Source of the DNA: Apostichopus japonicus
Taxonomy: Eukaryota; Echinodermata; Holothuroidea; Aspidochirotida; Stichopodidae
Length of the DNA: 64,000 nucleotides
Assembly: GCF_037975245.1 (NCBI RefSeq)
Contig: NC_092579.1
Span: forward strand, 4,366,001 to 4,430,000
Reading direction: 5' to 3'
Both the position numbers and the translations under genes were made by a program. This document shows positions 45,771 through 58,806 of the stretch, piece after piece. Numbering within the stretch: the stretch's first letter is position 1; the number at the start of each line of letters is the position of its first letter. The notes under the pieces are model-generated. The model searched no databases, was not told the DNA's origin, and saw nothing but the letters and a program-made list of their open reading frames with translations.

Positions 45771-46275
45771 CTGGCAAGCTCGTTAAATTACACGTTTTGG
45801 TTTCATGATTCTTTTATGAACAATAAAATGGCAAGGACATTTTATTGTAAGAGAAGAGCAAAAATAAAAACAGACCAAAGTAGTTAGGTTTTAAAAGCCA
45901 GACAGCATAAAGAGGGACGAGGAGGGATATTGGAAGGGAACGATAGAAGGGACGGGTAGTAATGGGGGGGGGACAACAATGTTAAGAGGAGATATTAAAC
46001 ATAATTAATTAATCTGAACCAGAAGAACATGCGGTATATTATGTATGGACCAAAGCAGGTTAATTTATGTATAGTATATTACTGTACGTAATAATGGGAG
46101 TTTAGACTGTCATCATTGTGCATGATTGTAAGATAATGTATGATGTTAAATTATACCGCAATCCGAATATATACTGCTATTGGCAAAGTTATTCGCTACC
46201 GTACTGATGGTAATTCTAACAAACTTGAGGTTGAATTGTAACATAATATTACTATGTTGTTAAGGGTTTTGAGGA
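45771..46275. other. Intergenic, no gene seen
   Basis: Unremarkable AT-rich sequence with one purine-rich patch near 45900-45975. No plausible exon. Confidence 0.6.
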
Positions 46276-46510
46276 GTGTTAGCTCAGTGGTTAACGCCGG
46301 TGCCTTTCAATCATAAGGTCCCGAGTTCGAGTTACTCCAAGATCAATGTACGTCTTCCAGTTACAGAGTTGTTGACAATTGACAATTCATAATCATGGAC
46401 GTTAAATATGAATCTAAGAGACTGACTTCGGTCAGCTTGCGGTTTTGATAAGCCAATGAGGTTTCTTCGCGAGTTCCTGCTTGCAGTAGGATCTAAAATA
46501 CATACATATA
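46276..46510 (+). mobile_element. tRNA-derived SINE, copy 3
   Basis: Begins GTGTTAGCTCAGTGGTTAAC, with B box GAGTTCGAGTT and body CTGACTTCGGTCAGCTTGCG. It carries a 7-bp internal duplication (GACAATTGACAATT) and ends in TACATACATATA. Same family as 20299 and 30265. Confidence 0.93.
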
Positions 46511-46519
46511 AGTGTAGAC

Positions 46520-47220
46520 CGATGTTAGTTGTAATGTATATGAGCGTTAATGTTTCCGATGTAAATTCTAATACGCAAATGTCAATTTTAACATACTTAT
46601 ATCTTAATCAAGAATACTTTAACTGCATGTGACTGAAGTTTATTCTATATACAATTCTGATGTCAATTTTAACACACTGGTGAGATAATTGCAACAAAAA
46701 CATTGTTCCTGATATATATTCTAACATGCTGATGTCAACAATAACATACTTAAATGATAATTCAATCATACAGGTGTCGCTGAAATTTATTGTAACACAA
46801 CTGTAACAGACTGGCTAATTAGTTCGTAGAAAATAGTGCTCAAAGAATCTTATTGTAACGTACTGATATCAGTTGCAACATACTTGATAATGCAAAAGTA
46901 TAATCATGTTGATCCTTACATAGTAATGTAACCGATACGTATCCTAACATAATGACGTCACCTGTGACATACTTGTGTGAATAATAGTGTTACTAATGAT
47001 TATTCTAACACTGATGTCAATTCTAATATACTTAAATTAATTCAAACGTGAATTCAAATTGATATAACTGATACGTCTCCTAACATACTGACGTCGACTA
47101 TAACATACTTATGTGAACAATAGTATTGCATACTTCTGTTTGGTCGACCACGAGTCCTTTACTGACGTTTTAACATACTTATAATATCAAACGATACTAT
47201 CGATTGTAACATACATAGCC
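46520..47220. repeat. Highly degenerate satellite-like array
   Basis: CTGATGTCAAYNNTAACATACTTRTGTG-like blocks recur about 8-9 times at irregular 60-110 bp spacing (for example near 46576, 46662, 46730, 46865, 46950, 47010 and 47085). It looks like an old tandem array. Confidence 0.65.
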
Positions 47221-50200
47221 ATATGTTACTGTTTTTTTAACATGGACTAAATAAACTTTGATTTTCCCACTACTATACTAAACGTGCATAGAATGGCGCT
47301 CACGGATAAAGTCTTTGTATAGTCAACGAATTTAATTTCTTTCATGCAACGAATGAAATTTTACAATTTTATAGCATAGATACGAATGACGTGGCTAATT
47401 TATTCAAAAGTACCAGTATATATTTTCCTCCTGTCTTTTTTTCTGTTAATCTTTCTAGAAAAATGGTTAAAAATGGCATTTTTTGTTATGTTAAATTTTT
47501 CATAAATTTCCTTTATTTGAGTTTAAGCATCAAATGAACTCCACGATTAGGAAATTGTAAATAAATAACTGGTGTAGATCGGCAGTTGATAGATTAAATA
47601 TGTATGTGACTATATGGAATCACTTAAATCTACCCCAGAGACAAGACAAGCATTAAAACGAAATTTCGGGAGGGAATTTTGTGATAATTTATTTAACATA
47701 TCATTACAAAATAAAAATAAAAGACAATTTCATTGGTTGGTATTTCTGATTGCATAAGGTGGACTACAGATGACATCAACATTTCAACAATTAAGACATG
47801 AAATCTGAATGAGATATTTATATTGACTGGGATAAAGAAAAGGGAATTTCATTGTTGATATTTCAGTCGTCGGGTGATGTCAAAATCAAGTGATGTGTTT
47901 ACGGAAGTAGTATAGCTACTTGACTACTTGTTTACCCTTAAGAACAAAACAAAACAACAACAAAACAATTGTTAATACAAACAAAGGCGTGATAAACAAG
48001 TTTACACCGCCAAGGGGTATATGTTTTTTTGTGTGATGAATATATTCTCGTGATTTTGATATTCTCCTTTTAACCTTCCAAAAAAGGTACAAATTATCAA
48101 ATTATTTCCCCGTATTATCTATATGAACAGGATGTGTTTTTCTTAAATAATTTAGATTTTTTTTCAATTTCCTTCAAAATATAACGATATGGCAATATGC
48201 ACTATATGCATTAAAAGTCAAATAACAGCAATATGCTTTTTATTTGGTTAATGGATTTTATTCTTTTATCTTTTAGCAGTAAAATTGTAAAATATTTTTC
48301 ATGTCTTTCATGTTCTTGTTCACTTAACCGTTGGGCGTTTTCCGCAAAGCTGTTTGGAGAAGAGGAAACGACATACCCCCCTGTGCCTCATCGGTTACGT
48401 CACCATGTTCTCTTTCCTGCCATATAGATGAGAAACCGTTATCAAAATGTTTAAAAAGTAGTAAAAGTAATCGAAGAAAAAAATGAAATTGAAAAGCGAA
48501 AATGGGACAAGAGAATAAACTTCGTTAATAAGTAAAAAGTAACCTTGTTTCGTCGATTCCCGCCTTTTATATATATTCACAGACATATATAAATAGAACT
48601 CTTTCTGCGCTGGTATGGTTTCTTGGCTCTGTGTTTGATACTAAAAGGTGAAAGTTTTTATAAAGTTATTAGTTCTTGTTGTTTGCTTTTGTTATTGCTG
48701 TTGTAGTTTGTTTTGTCATAACCAAACTAATAGCTTACATTTTCACACTAGGTGTATACCTTTCTCTGTCTGTCATGATTGTTGCATGTTACAGAGACAT
48801 TTACTTTTCTGTGTTAGGTTAAACTGGATAGGCCTGTCATAGCAACCAGGGACCTTATCAGTCCGTTCCATAACCTTTCAATGTTTTGTATCAAAACAAC
48901 GGACCTTATGTATCTAAATGCAAAGATTTTTTCTAAGTTAAAATCTCAAACTTAATCGCTCGATAGTGCGATTCTGCTTCAACACGCCGGCAGCCATCTT
49001 CTTATAAATGGACGGTTGATGAAAGAGGCGCGTCACAGGAATGGGTTTTCCTTTTTTTTTGGTCTACAGCCAAAGCAGGTATTTTGGCGTTCCACAGGCC
49101 GGGTAGTAGCCGCAGAGTAGATAGCTCCACGGGGACCCTTGATATCAATCTTTACCCTTTGCGGAAGAATCTCAGTCGAAAGTGATTGAAAAAGTCGTTA
49201 TAAGGCAATTTACAAATGAAATGAGAATCATTTAATGGAACATAACCAGAATAGGTAAATAGGACAGTGATGGCAAGATTGAAGGCAAGCCAGCTTAAGG
49301 ATGTAGGTAACCGAATTTCGTGACAGATTTTTGGGCAGTTAAATTCAAATTAAAACAAGTGAAATGAGATAATACCACAGGTCATTGTATATACCGTTGG
49401 GAGGAAAAGCTTATCAGCCTTATTGGTAGTATATATATACTCACTTACTTGTTTCATCAATAACAGAAGAAGAAAAATTCGAAGGAGAAGGAGAAAGAGA
49501 AAAGTAAAACGAGAGAGGAAAAAAAGGAGAGAAGGATAGATAGAAAGAAAGAAAGTGTTCTTTAGTAAATTGCTTCCAGAGATAACCAGATTTCATCAAA
49601 ATTCATTGATCATTCTAGGGTATCCGGATACCAAAAAGAAGGGGGAAAAAAGAGAAGATGATACAATTAAATGATATAAGACAAAAACAAAGAGAAAGAG
49701 AGAGGAAAATAATACGAATAAAAAGTCAATTTAAAAAACGGCTACAGCAGGAAGTTTGAAAATTTCATTTGCTATACTCTTTTTTTCTCCTGTCTGTCAA
49801 AAAAAGGCAGAAAAATTTGTTACGCAGGAAATTTCTATTTCGTGACCTTTTCACCATCTCCCTATTTTTTATTTTTACTTTTTTTTTATATATAGGACGA
49901 ACAATTTTTTTTTTGTTATTCTATATTTTTTCATTCATTCAGGAAACCACTTATCCTGATCATTGCATGCGTTGGAAATTTCCCTTCTTGTCTTTTACAC
50001 ATCTTTATTCTGCACACTTAACTAATATTCAAATTTCATGTCACTTCGTTTCTGGTTTTTGCCTGAAATGCGCGTAATAAAATAGGTCCTCTTTCTTCTC
50101 TTCTTTTAAATCTACTGCCCCCCCCCCTTCCCTCCTCACCACAACCACAAAACGGCCTATTTTTCATCAAGAATTATTTAAACATAAAATGAGAAGCTGT

Positions 50201-51157
50201 TGATCAAATATCACATTCTACATTCTCGTCATACACAAAGTAACTTACGGTTGTCTGCGATCGTTATAACCCATATGTCATATTTTCCCCTCTCCCCTGT
50301 CGTCAGATATATGCTCGGTTAACCTTCTACGCAACGAGTTTGCTGGAGTCGGTATAAAATGCCCCCGATCATGAAAGATATGAGTATTCACAATTCATTG
50401 CACACGTCATCTTATTTCACGTTCCACTACCGCTACCAACTTCCCCCCTACACACAAAACTAAATGCTCGCCGAAGTGAATTGAAAGTGAAACTTAAGTG
50501 TATACAGGCAAATTAATAATCGGCCTCGTAAAACATTCCTTCCGCTTGTCAGGTCTCCGGGAATATTCAGCAGGAATCTCTTCGGGTTATCTGGCTAAAA
50601 CTTTTCAGGTCTTTCCTCACTCACTCACTCTCTCTCTTACTCTCTTTATATTGGCGAGTGAAAAAACGGCAACAAAAAACAGAAAAGTCAAGCTCAAAAG
50701 TTGCCCGAAGCTACGAAAGTAAAGTAGCTTAGGCTAATGTAATGTCTGATAGGTTGTAAACAGCCCTGTAATGCTCTATCCTTTATTTGATTGATTTGAA
50801 TAAATTGTGCAGATTTTCTGCCATGTATATCACCCTAGGCATGGTTCGATTTTAGTTATCTATCCCCGACGAACAAAGCGGTGCAAGTCAGTCAAATGGG
50901 GCTTTAAGACAGGGTAACGACAGAAAAGAACTAGTAGGTGCATACATAAACTGTCTAAATGTCTTCGATTTTTTTTTTTTTTTTGCAGGCGTATTATGTC
51001 ATCGATAACTTAATTAATCTATTTAAATTGATTTGTGTAAGTCTCTTCAGCACAACTCTATATTCAGTGAAGTGTGTAAGCGGGCGGGGGATATTTAATC
51101 TACCGACAGTTATACTGTGTATGTAACTGTGTGCGATAGGAAACGTACAGGCAAACA

Positions 51158-51159
<2 letters not shown>
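47221..51159. other. Intergenic, no gene seen
   Basis: No frame with recognisable protein sequence. Local items: purine-rich stretch 49468-49560; a GC-richer patch 48980-49150, including AAGATGGCTGCC on the minus strand (a YY1-like motif); and an exact ISRE-type match GAAAGTGAAACT at 50483-50494. Confidence 0.55.

Positions 51160-51234
<75 letters not shown>
51160..51234. repeat. (TA)n microsatellite, about 37 units
   Basis: Uninterrupted AT dinucleotides over about 75 bp; likely highly polymorphic. Confidence 0.98.
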
Positions 51235-51237
<3 letters not shown>

Positions 51238-52285
51238 AGGACGATTAAAAGGGTCATTTTCATAGGAAATTTAGACGAAACTAAAACAATGGATATTATA
51301 TATTGATATTAATAATGGTCAGTGTATTTAGGTATATAAATTTCTTGGGAGAGCTTTTTTTCGAAAGCTTTGCCACTAAGCTACTAATATTATAGGTTTA
51401 GAAATGTCTTGTCACGTGTTTAGAGTCCCTTCTCCAGACTCACGAATTCGAATGGAACTTTTTTTCTAATCGAATTTAGCTCTTTTGTGAAATAGCTTAA
51501 AAGGTGTCCATTTCTAGGATTAGTATATAGTCTCCTATTGTTGCTAGCGAAACGAAATACCACTTTTTTACACTTTTAAGTGCTATTTCTCTATTTTCGG
51601 TGAAAGTTGGCTATTGTTTTTTTTTATTATAAACCACAAGGGACACTGTGTTGAAAATCAGAAAGGGGGAAGAGCCGGGACACAGACATGGAACGCGTGT
51701 ACCCCCCCCCCCTCCACCCCAATCTTTCGTAACTATAGAGATACCCATTTTGGCACACAACCCCCTGCCCATCGAAGTTCGCGTATACCCCCCCACCCCT
51801 TATAACACGATTTAAAATTATTACGCCGGCCTTAAAGAAGGCCGTGGAATACATTAACTAGCCGATTTGAATATGGCCATACCTTTATGTTATGTGATTT
51901 CACTGCTAAATGTTTTTTTTTTTTTTATAGCAATTCATTAGATAGATACAGGGACCTGATTTGCATATTCTAAAACAAACTGTTCACATATATAGTCCTG
52001 TTGACAAATACTTCATTTTTGGAGCTAAAAAATTTACTATACATCTCTGCTAGAATAGAATAGCTTCTACAGCCAGCACTGTTCATACTCTGCTGATATT
52101 GTACATCTTCATATCCAGGTAGCGTGTGTGACTTTACAGTATCACCTACAAGGTTGTAAATGTGGAAAGCGCCACCAGTTTAACTGTTCAAGTTGATATC
52201 ATTGAGGCTTATTGTGTATATATACCAAAAGAAGCGATGGGCAATGAGAAGTCATCATTAATTTCATTTTGGATGTTGCACAGAC

Positions 52286-52287
<2 letters not shown>
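51235..52287. other. Intergenic, no gene seen
   Basis: Contains C-runs at 51701-51713 and a perfect hairpin GGCCTTAAAGAAGGCC near 51829. Otherwise AT-rich with stops in all frames. Confidence 0.55.

Positions 52288-52372
<85 letters not shown>
52288..52372. repeat. (TA)n microsatellite, about 42 units
   Basis: Uninterrupted TA over about 85 bp, the longest dinucleotide run in the window. Confidence 0.98.
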
Positions 52373-52374
<2 letters not shown>

Positions 52375-54644
52375 CTTCTAAAGTATCTGTGTGTTTGTTC
52401 AATGTTGCATTGATATCCATATTATGCTATTTAGCTATTTAACGACTTTTCAAACATTCACATGCACGCGTCGCGGGGTTGGCCTGAACGTCTGCCAAGG
52501 AAGGAAACCATAAATTTTTGGCTCATTATTTTCGCGCCTAAATGTTTGACTTATTAAGTTGACGTGTGACATATTGCCAGTGAGTGTTGTCACTGAGAGC
52601 ATATATCATTTCACGCCATCCTGACAGATTGGTTATATGAAAATACATACTCATTTGGCTATTTAACAATTTAAATTGTGTAACCAGAGACGCACGAAGT
52701 TAGAGGGTCGTTAAAACCAGCGCAGTGTATCGGTAAACACATCTCTTAAACACCTGAGCACTCGGAAACAGGAGCTCTCCCAAAGGAATTGAAAAGTCTG
52801 ACTTAGGCAACAAATTACCCGGGATGGACACGCTTAATCCGGTCGTTGATGGCTTGGAAACCTTCAGAATCAAAATAAAACAAATGGTTCCAACATTATT
52901 TGCTTCTCAAAAAAGAGAGAGAGAGAGAGAGGATGGAGAGAGAAAGGAAGAAAAGAGAAAGAGAAAAAAAGTAGGAAAGAAAGAAAGTTTTTTTACCAAT
53001 TGAAATGCGTCAGTGGAAATTTAATAAGAATGATTGTTGGAGCGTTGTGGTGGAGTGATATCTGAGATGCGAGAAAGTCCCGGTGGAGATAAGAAACGGT
53101 TGGAAAAAATGTTACTAATATGGCTCCTGTTTATGTTATGAAAATATGACTTTATTGCATTTAAAGGGACATGAAATTTTCAGTTGTGAAAACTACTGAA
53201 AAAGTCCAATTGCAATAAAATGGTCTTAACTAATCAAGTCCCTACTAATCTTTGGATTTACAAACATTTCTTTCCCTCCGTTTGCATTTACGTTAACCTT
53301 TTTTTGGATTGAAAAATTTTTATTTATAGATTTTTATATATATAGATTTCTATATCGACAAAGGAATCTTTTGAGCAATAAAAAAAAAATCTGTAAGAGT
53401 AAATATAAGAACGATTGGCTTTACATATTATAAAAAGAAGAAAATTGAAATATCGGAAATTTGAAAAGTCATTATCCAATAAAAATACGATCAACTGTAA
53501 GTAGTGTGTATATTATGAATTTAATAATAATTGAACAACATATGCGGAAATGAAGTTCTTTTATGATACAAGGATTGTTTTATTGAAAACAACTTTTCAA
53601 GAAAATTATCATTAAAATAGTTCCAACGTTTTAAGTTTGGTCGCCATTTCGTGCAAACATTTAACAACTGTTCCTGAAAGGAAAAATACACAGAATTTAA
53701 AATAATTGACACTAGAAAACCTCCTATAAACAAGTCGAAAGGAAATTAATCTTTACATTTCGTCGCTCGGACATCTTACGTAGCAATATTAATGACATGC
53801 AAATTGTATTTCAAATATGCAAATTGTATATTCAAATACGCAAATTGCATATTCAATTCTTTTTTTACTTTCACTTGCACTATTTGGAATAAAAAATACA
53901 TAGTAAAGTTGATAACCTAAATTGCTATGAGATTCAAAAGACAAACAGCCTTGCAAAAAACAAAAAATATTATGAAAAATATCTCCATTCCAAACTGTAT
54001 ATCAAAAAAATACTTTCTTACTTGCCACAATTTTTTAAGAAGATTATTACTTTAAGAGATTAAAGTTCTGGCGATCCATCAACTTCATTTTTCTCAAGCT
54101 ACTGAATTTTTTATGAGAATTGCCGTGGAATGATTAAACCTTTATCGGTTTATTAAATTTTGGAAACATCTACCTACAAAATTAGGACAAGACTCTAATT
54201 TTGACAAATAGGCTCATGGATATATACATATATATTTTTTTTGATCTTCTTTGAAAAACATGACCATTTGTGAACGTGAATAGATCCGCTCATTACGAAG
54301 AAAAGTTAATTTTGTATTTTTTATAGCTTTCCAGAACATTACCCTCGCGATAAATACTAATAACACAGAGAGTCATTTTAATATTATGTTTAAAGTAATG
54401 TACGGCGTCCCATGAAAAGTTGATACTGAAATTTAGTATTGCCTACAATATCCTAAAGAATCAAATTCAGGGCATGAAGTATTCTAATTACCACTTTCAT
54501 GCCACATTATCTCACCGAGACATTTAAATGTGAAATTTAACATTTCCTTAAGCCCTCATATGCCCCAAATCATTTTTTATATTAAATTACAGTTGGTTTA
54601 TATGAACAAATTTCCATAAACAGGACTAACAAGACCTTGTGGAG
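52373..54644. other. Intergenic, no gene seen
   Basis: AT-rich; a (GA)n/purine patch at 52910-52985 and the POU-octamer cluster at 53797-53845. No plausible coding exon. Confidence 0.55.
53797..53845 (+). promoter_or_regulatory. Cluster of POU-octamer motifs
   Basis: ATGCAAAT at 53797-53804 and 53817-53824, and ACGCAAAT at 53838-53845, each followed by TGYATATT/TTCAAAT. Spacing is 20-21 bp, about two helical turns. The motif matches are exact; function as a POU-factor site is inferred, and a small tandem repeat would look the same. Confidence 0.35.
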
Positions 54645-54715
54645 TGTTGGTGGTCTATTGGTTAGGGATCTGTAATGCGTGATACCATAGCGCCACCTAT
54701 ATGGGTTTAAACGTT
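54645..54715 (+). pseudogene. tRNA-Glu-like relic (tRNA pseudogene or SINE head)
   Basis: TGTTGGTGGTCTATTGGTTA resembles the 5' half of tRNA-Glu with its A box. A degraded B box (GGGTTTAAAC) follows about 45 bp later. The arms do not pair well enough for a functional tRNA. Confidence 0.35.
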
Positions 54716-57000
54716 TTTAGTTTGTCCTTATTTTTGATATTTTCAAGGTGAATTCAAACAGCTTAGTTACTGGAATCGATTACAGTGTTACGTTATGTTA
54801 GAATCTTCATCACTGTGTCAAAACCGTTTGCCAATGTCACCCTCTACTCATTCGAAATAAGATGGAAAAAAAACCCGAGTGACAAAACTGAAAACAAACT
54901 GCTTTTATCTATTGCAAAATGCCGGTAAAGGTCAATATATAACAGTAATAAGGTCTGACGTTTCAGTCCTCATTTACCTAAGAACTTCCTACAAGGATCG
55001 AAACAGCCCCTTCTTCTATGTAAGTCAAATAAGCACGGGGGGGGGGGGGGCTGGAGGGGGAAGAAATGAAGTTAGAAAAACATAATTAAAATATTCCACC
55101 ATGGCATTGTTTGGACTTGCTAAAGTTTTCAGTCTAGCATTTGAATAAAAACGCCTGAAAAATGAGTCTAATTATTCTAAGTTAATTGATTGAGGACGCT
55201 GTTCATGATAAATGATCTCTAACACATAATTGACTATAATAATTATGCTAATTGAGTGTTCTCCACCTTTATAGTCTGAAAAAAACAATTGAAGTGTCTG
55301 TGTATCAAGAAAAGCAGCCAGGTAAAAATTATTGAGAGTAATACTTTTGTATTTTCAATTTGGTTACCAACATGTTCGGCATACCACGTTCTCGAATCAT
55401 AACGAAATACGTACAATACCTTGATCATTCTTTTTTGACATTGGAACTTACCCTTCAGAATTGTTCACCTTTGCAATATTACAGCCTAATTTTTTTCCAA
55501 CACAGTAAACTTTTAGACTTTAGGAAGTTGGAAGCACCGTGGATGAAAGGGTGAGTATATATATATTTACCGAGCAGCGATATGAGAAATCAATATCATG
55601 TCATAGCAACACTGTGGTCGAAGAATGTATTCGAATTACAAACTATATAGTAAAAGTGATTGGATCTTGTTTAAACTTCCCAAAACTCCAAGATTCCTGC
55701 CACTTGAACAGTTCCCTCACCCACACCATGCTAACATCTCTACCCCTTCCAAATTGTGTATGTGTTCGATAAATATAAGTTTAAGTGACATCTTCAATAA
55801 ATGGTTTTCCATAATACAAACGAAACTAATTTATGTATGAACGGGCGTATTACCATACCTTAGATCTCTTTACCGATTGTGTATAACTAGGCTAGTAGTA
55901 GTTGTTTGATTTTTGAGTGGCTTAATATGTATTGTAGCGTTTGTGAGAAATAATAATAACAAAATCCCATATCGGATCCGTTAATAAAATCATTTTATTG
56001 ACTTTGGAATGTAAACTTAATTGTGTGGAAATGTAATTTATTAAAACGGAAACTAGCCCAACCATCAGAGATAACTGTGAGGTACAAATCCACCCAACAG
56101 CTACGGTTAAATCTCTTTTACCAATGGCAGGTATCACAGATTTTATGTCTCTTAAGGCCGATGACTTGATCAAGTATAAATGTGACATCATTGAGCTACA
56201 CGCGCCATGAATATTCATTGATTTACCTTATTCATGCTTTTTCATATCAACGTTTCAAGTTTGCAAGAAATGTCGATCAAACTAAAAATGTTTAAATTAT
56301 AATACTGGTATAATGTTTTATTTCTACGATTGGGATGGGTTTTTGCGAATGCTGAACAATGTTGAAATTCTTCACGTGACCAGTTGATGGCATTGGGTTT
56401 CTAGTATACAACACTGTTACCAAATCTACCTCGAAAAGATGGAAACGTAGAATCCAGATGAAATAAAGTAGTTTAAGATCTTAGTAGTACTATGATATCA
56501 CAGATAATGCGCAAAATAAAAGACCTCGGAAACCACTGTTATACTGTTCTATCTCAAACTGTATATTATTTCTTAGCTTGTTTGGGGAGTTTTTTCACCA
56601 CAAGGATCTCTGTCATAGAAGTCAAAGATGATACTTGGTTTTGTGTATTCTCTTTTAGCGACTGTTATTTGAATGGCGGAGGAGGTGGGGGGGGGGGGCT
56701 ATATTGTTTCTTTCCTATATGATTGCTTTCGAATTCTGCTGCTCTGCGAAAGGGTGTCCTTCACTCCCTCCACTTATCCACATCCCATCCGTATCCATAT
56801 CCTATGACACCCACGACTCCACGACATCCCACTCCACCTAACCAATATCCTTACTAGAAGAATTCGAAAGCACTATTATTATTATAATTATTATGATTAT
56901 TATTATGATGATGATGATTATTATTGTTATTATTATTATTATTGTTATTATTATAATTATTATTATTACTATTATTATTATATTATTATTATTACCTTTG
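54716..57000. other. Intergenic, no gene seen
   Basis: G-runs near 55038 and 56687, and a C-rich patch 56757-56850. Open frames are short and show no family features. Confidence 0.55.
56873..56995. repeat. (ATT)n / (ATG)n imperfect trinucleotide tract
   Basis: About 120 bp of TTA/ATT repeats interrupted by GATGATGATGATT and GTT units. Confidence 0.95.
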
Positions 57001-57310
57001 GCAGTGTTTTGAAGTGGTCAATGGTATGTGTCAGTCCAGGGTGCAGTCCCCGTACTCCATCCCATGCAACCACTACCCCGGGCGGTGCTTGTGAAGCGGT
57101 CAGATGTCGTTAGGTAATTGCGGTATGTGTCAGTCCAAGTCGCAGGAATTTAATCCCCACCCCCACCCCACCCCACCCCACCCCCTTTTCTGACTCCGAT
57201 CACGTCCCCGTCCCACCCCTCTCATGTTCGAGACTTTGAAGTGGCTATAGATATAGGTTTTAGTAACTGCATGTCTCGGTCCATGGGGTGCATAACATTT
57301 CGGCGACAGG
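57000..57310. repeat. Degenerate repeat of about 100 bp, three copies
   Basis: TTTGAAGTGGTCA, GTGAAGCGGTCA and TTTGAAGTGGCTA starts (about 57008, 57090 and 57234) are each followed by GGTATGTGTCAGTCCA-like sequence (57026, 57122 and 57270). Strongly diverged. Confidence 0.55.
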
Positions 57311-57416
57311 GGATAGATAGTTTCAAGCATGCACGACTCCTCATAACTCGGTTATAGTTTCCAATGAATCACTGCTGGACTTTCTAATCGTTCAGTTAAA
57401 TAAACTGACCAAAGCA

Positions 57417-57701
57417 CAGGCGCGTAGCGAAGGGGGGGGGGGGCGAAGGGGGCAACTGCCCCTCCCCCTTGAGCAATTTTTTTGGGTATGTTTTCATGAT
57501 GTCGCTAGTAATTTCAAAATAAGAAAATGCTTAGATGCAACTTACAAGGCCTGGGAAGTGCCATTTCCAGCGATCTTGGAGGCATTTTCGCGCCAACCTT
57601 TGGTGGCGCTACGCTTAGATAGTTTTCAAATGGTATCTACGGCTCTTATAGTTTGCCTACAGGTTCGCCCCTCCCTTGGCAAATTCCTCGCTACGCGCCT
57701 G
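57417..57701. mobile_element. Non-autonomous hAT-type MITE (285 bp) with perfect 8-bp TSD
   Basis: Left end CAGGCGCGTAGCGAAGG; the right end in reverse is CAGGCGCGTAGCGAGG. Both are flanked by CCAAAGCA (57409-57416 and 57702-57709). The interior has a G run (57430-57441) and no transposase. Confidence 0.93.
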
Positions 57702-58430
57702 CCAAAGCAAACCATAGATTGCACCCGAATATACACCGCTTTAACATTTCAGTTGTCTCCCGCCGTTGATTCGTCATTCACACACGGGTACCTTCAAAGA
57801 GAAGATTAACTGGCTCCCATATATATTGTTTCTCGTTTCCCAAATTTAATGTTCCGTTAAAGTAGATCATTAACTTAAACTTTTGACAGTGAAATGGTCG
57901 ATCACCCTAATGAGTGTGTTAATGAAAGAAATGACTTGAAATTTGTTTTTGCCTCTTAGACCGCGAATTGGGCTCTGTTTTTTTTGGGGGTTTTCTTGGC
58001 GGGAGATAAGATATTGGTTTTTATTTATTGATATACGCACCACAGTCACAGCATGTGTCGATATGACAATGGGTCATAATTTAAAAATAAGTTACATCTT
58101 AAGATTACTTTTTTATGTTTGTTTAAGCACAAGATAAGGTTACGTAGGATAACTAACTAATTAGGGAAGAAAGGTGAAAGACCGTAAAATGAACGAGAAA
58201 GTGGTTCAAAAAAGAAAGAAAAAAGGAGAAGTTTATCACAGTTTAGTTATAAATACATCTGTTCTTACAATGCTTCAGTGGTTTAACTGAAAAGAAAGAT
58301 GTCCGTATGCTTGAGATCGTAAATCTTGAAAACTGTGTGAGTTTTTAACATGAGATATTTGTGAATCTAACGCAAATTATGGTACAGATCGAATTAGGTG
58401 TAGGGTAGGGGGGGGGGGAGTGTGAAGGTA

Positions 58431-58806
58431 ATGCACCGTACCGTATTGCACTGTACTGTACTGTTCTACACTATACTGTACTACACTGCACTGCGATTTA
58501 CTGCACTGCACTGTTATGTTCTACACTGTACTGTACTGCACTGCATTGCCCTGTACTGTTATACACTGTACTGTAATACACTATACTGTACTGTACAGCA
58601 CTGCAATGCATAGCAATGTACTGCACTGTACTGTTCCACACTATACTGTACTGTACAGCACTGCAATGCAATGCACTGCACTGCACGGTACTGTTATACA
58701 CTGTACTGTACTGTATTGTACTGCACTGTTCTACACTATACTGTACTACACTGCACTGTAATGTACTGCACTGTGCTATACTGTTCTATACTGTACTGTA
58801 TTGCTC
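58431..58806. repeat. ACTGY pentanucleotide array
   Basis: About 375 bp made almost wholly of 5-bp units ACTGT and ACTGC with variants (ACTAT, AATGC, TTCTAC). Reads as Cys/Tyr/Leu-rich in all frames on both strands; not coding. Confidence 0.95.

Noticed and set aside
45438-45777. Poly-Leu and poly-Asp/Val frames
   Set aside because: Direct translation of trinucleotide repeats.
51826-51848. Histone-type 3' stem-loop
   Set aside because: GGCCTT/AAGGCC has the right stem length, but the loop AAAG does not fit the conserved UUUC/UUYA on either strand, and no histone gene is adjacent.
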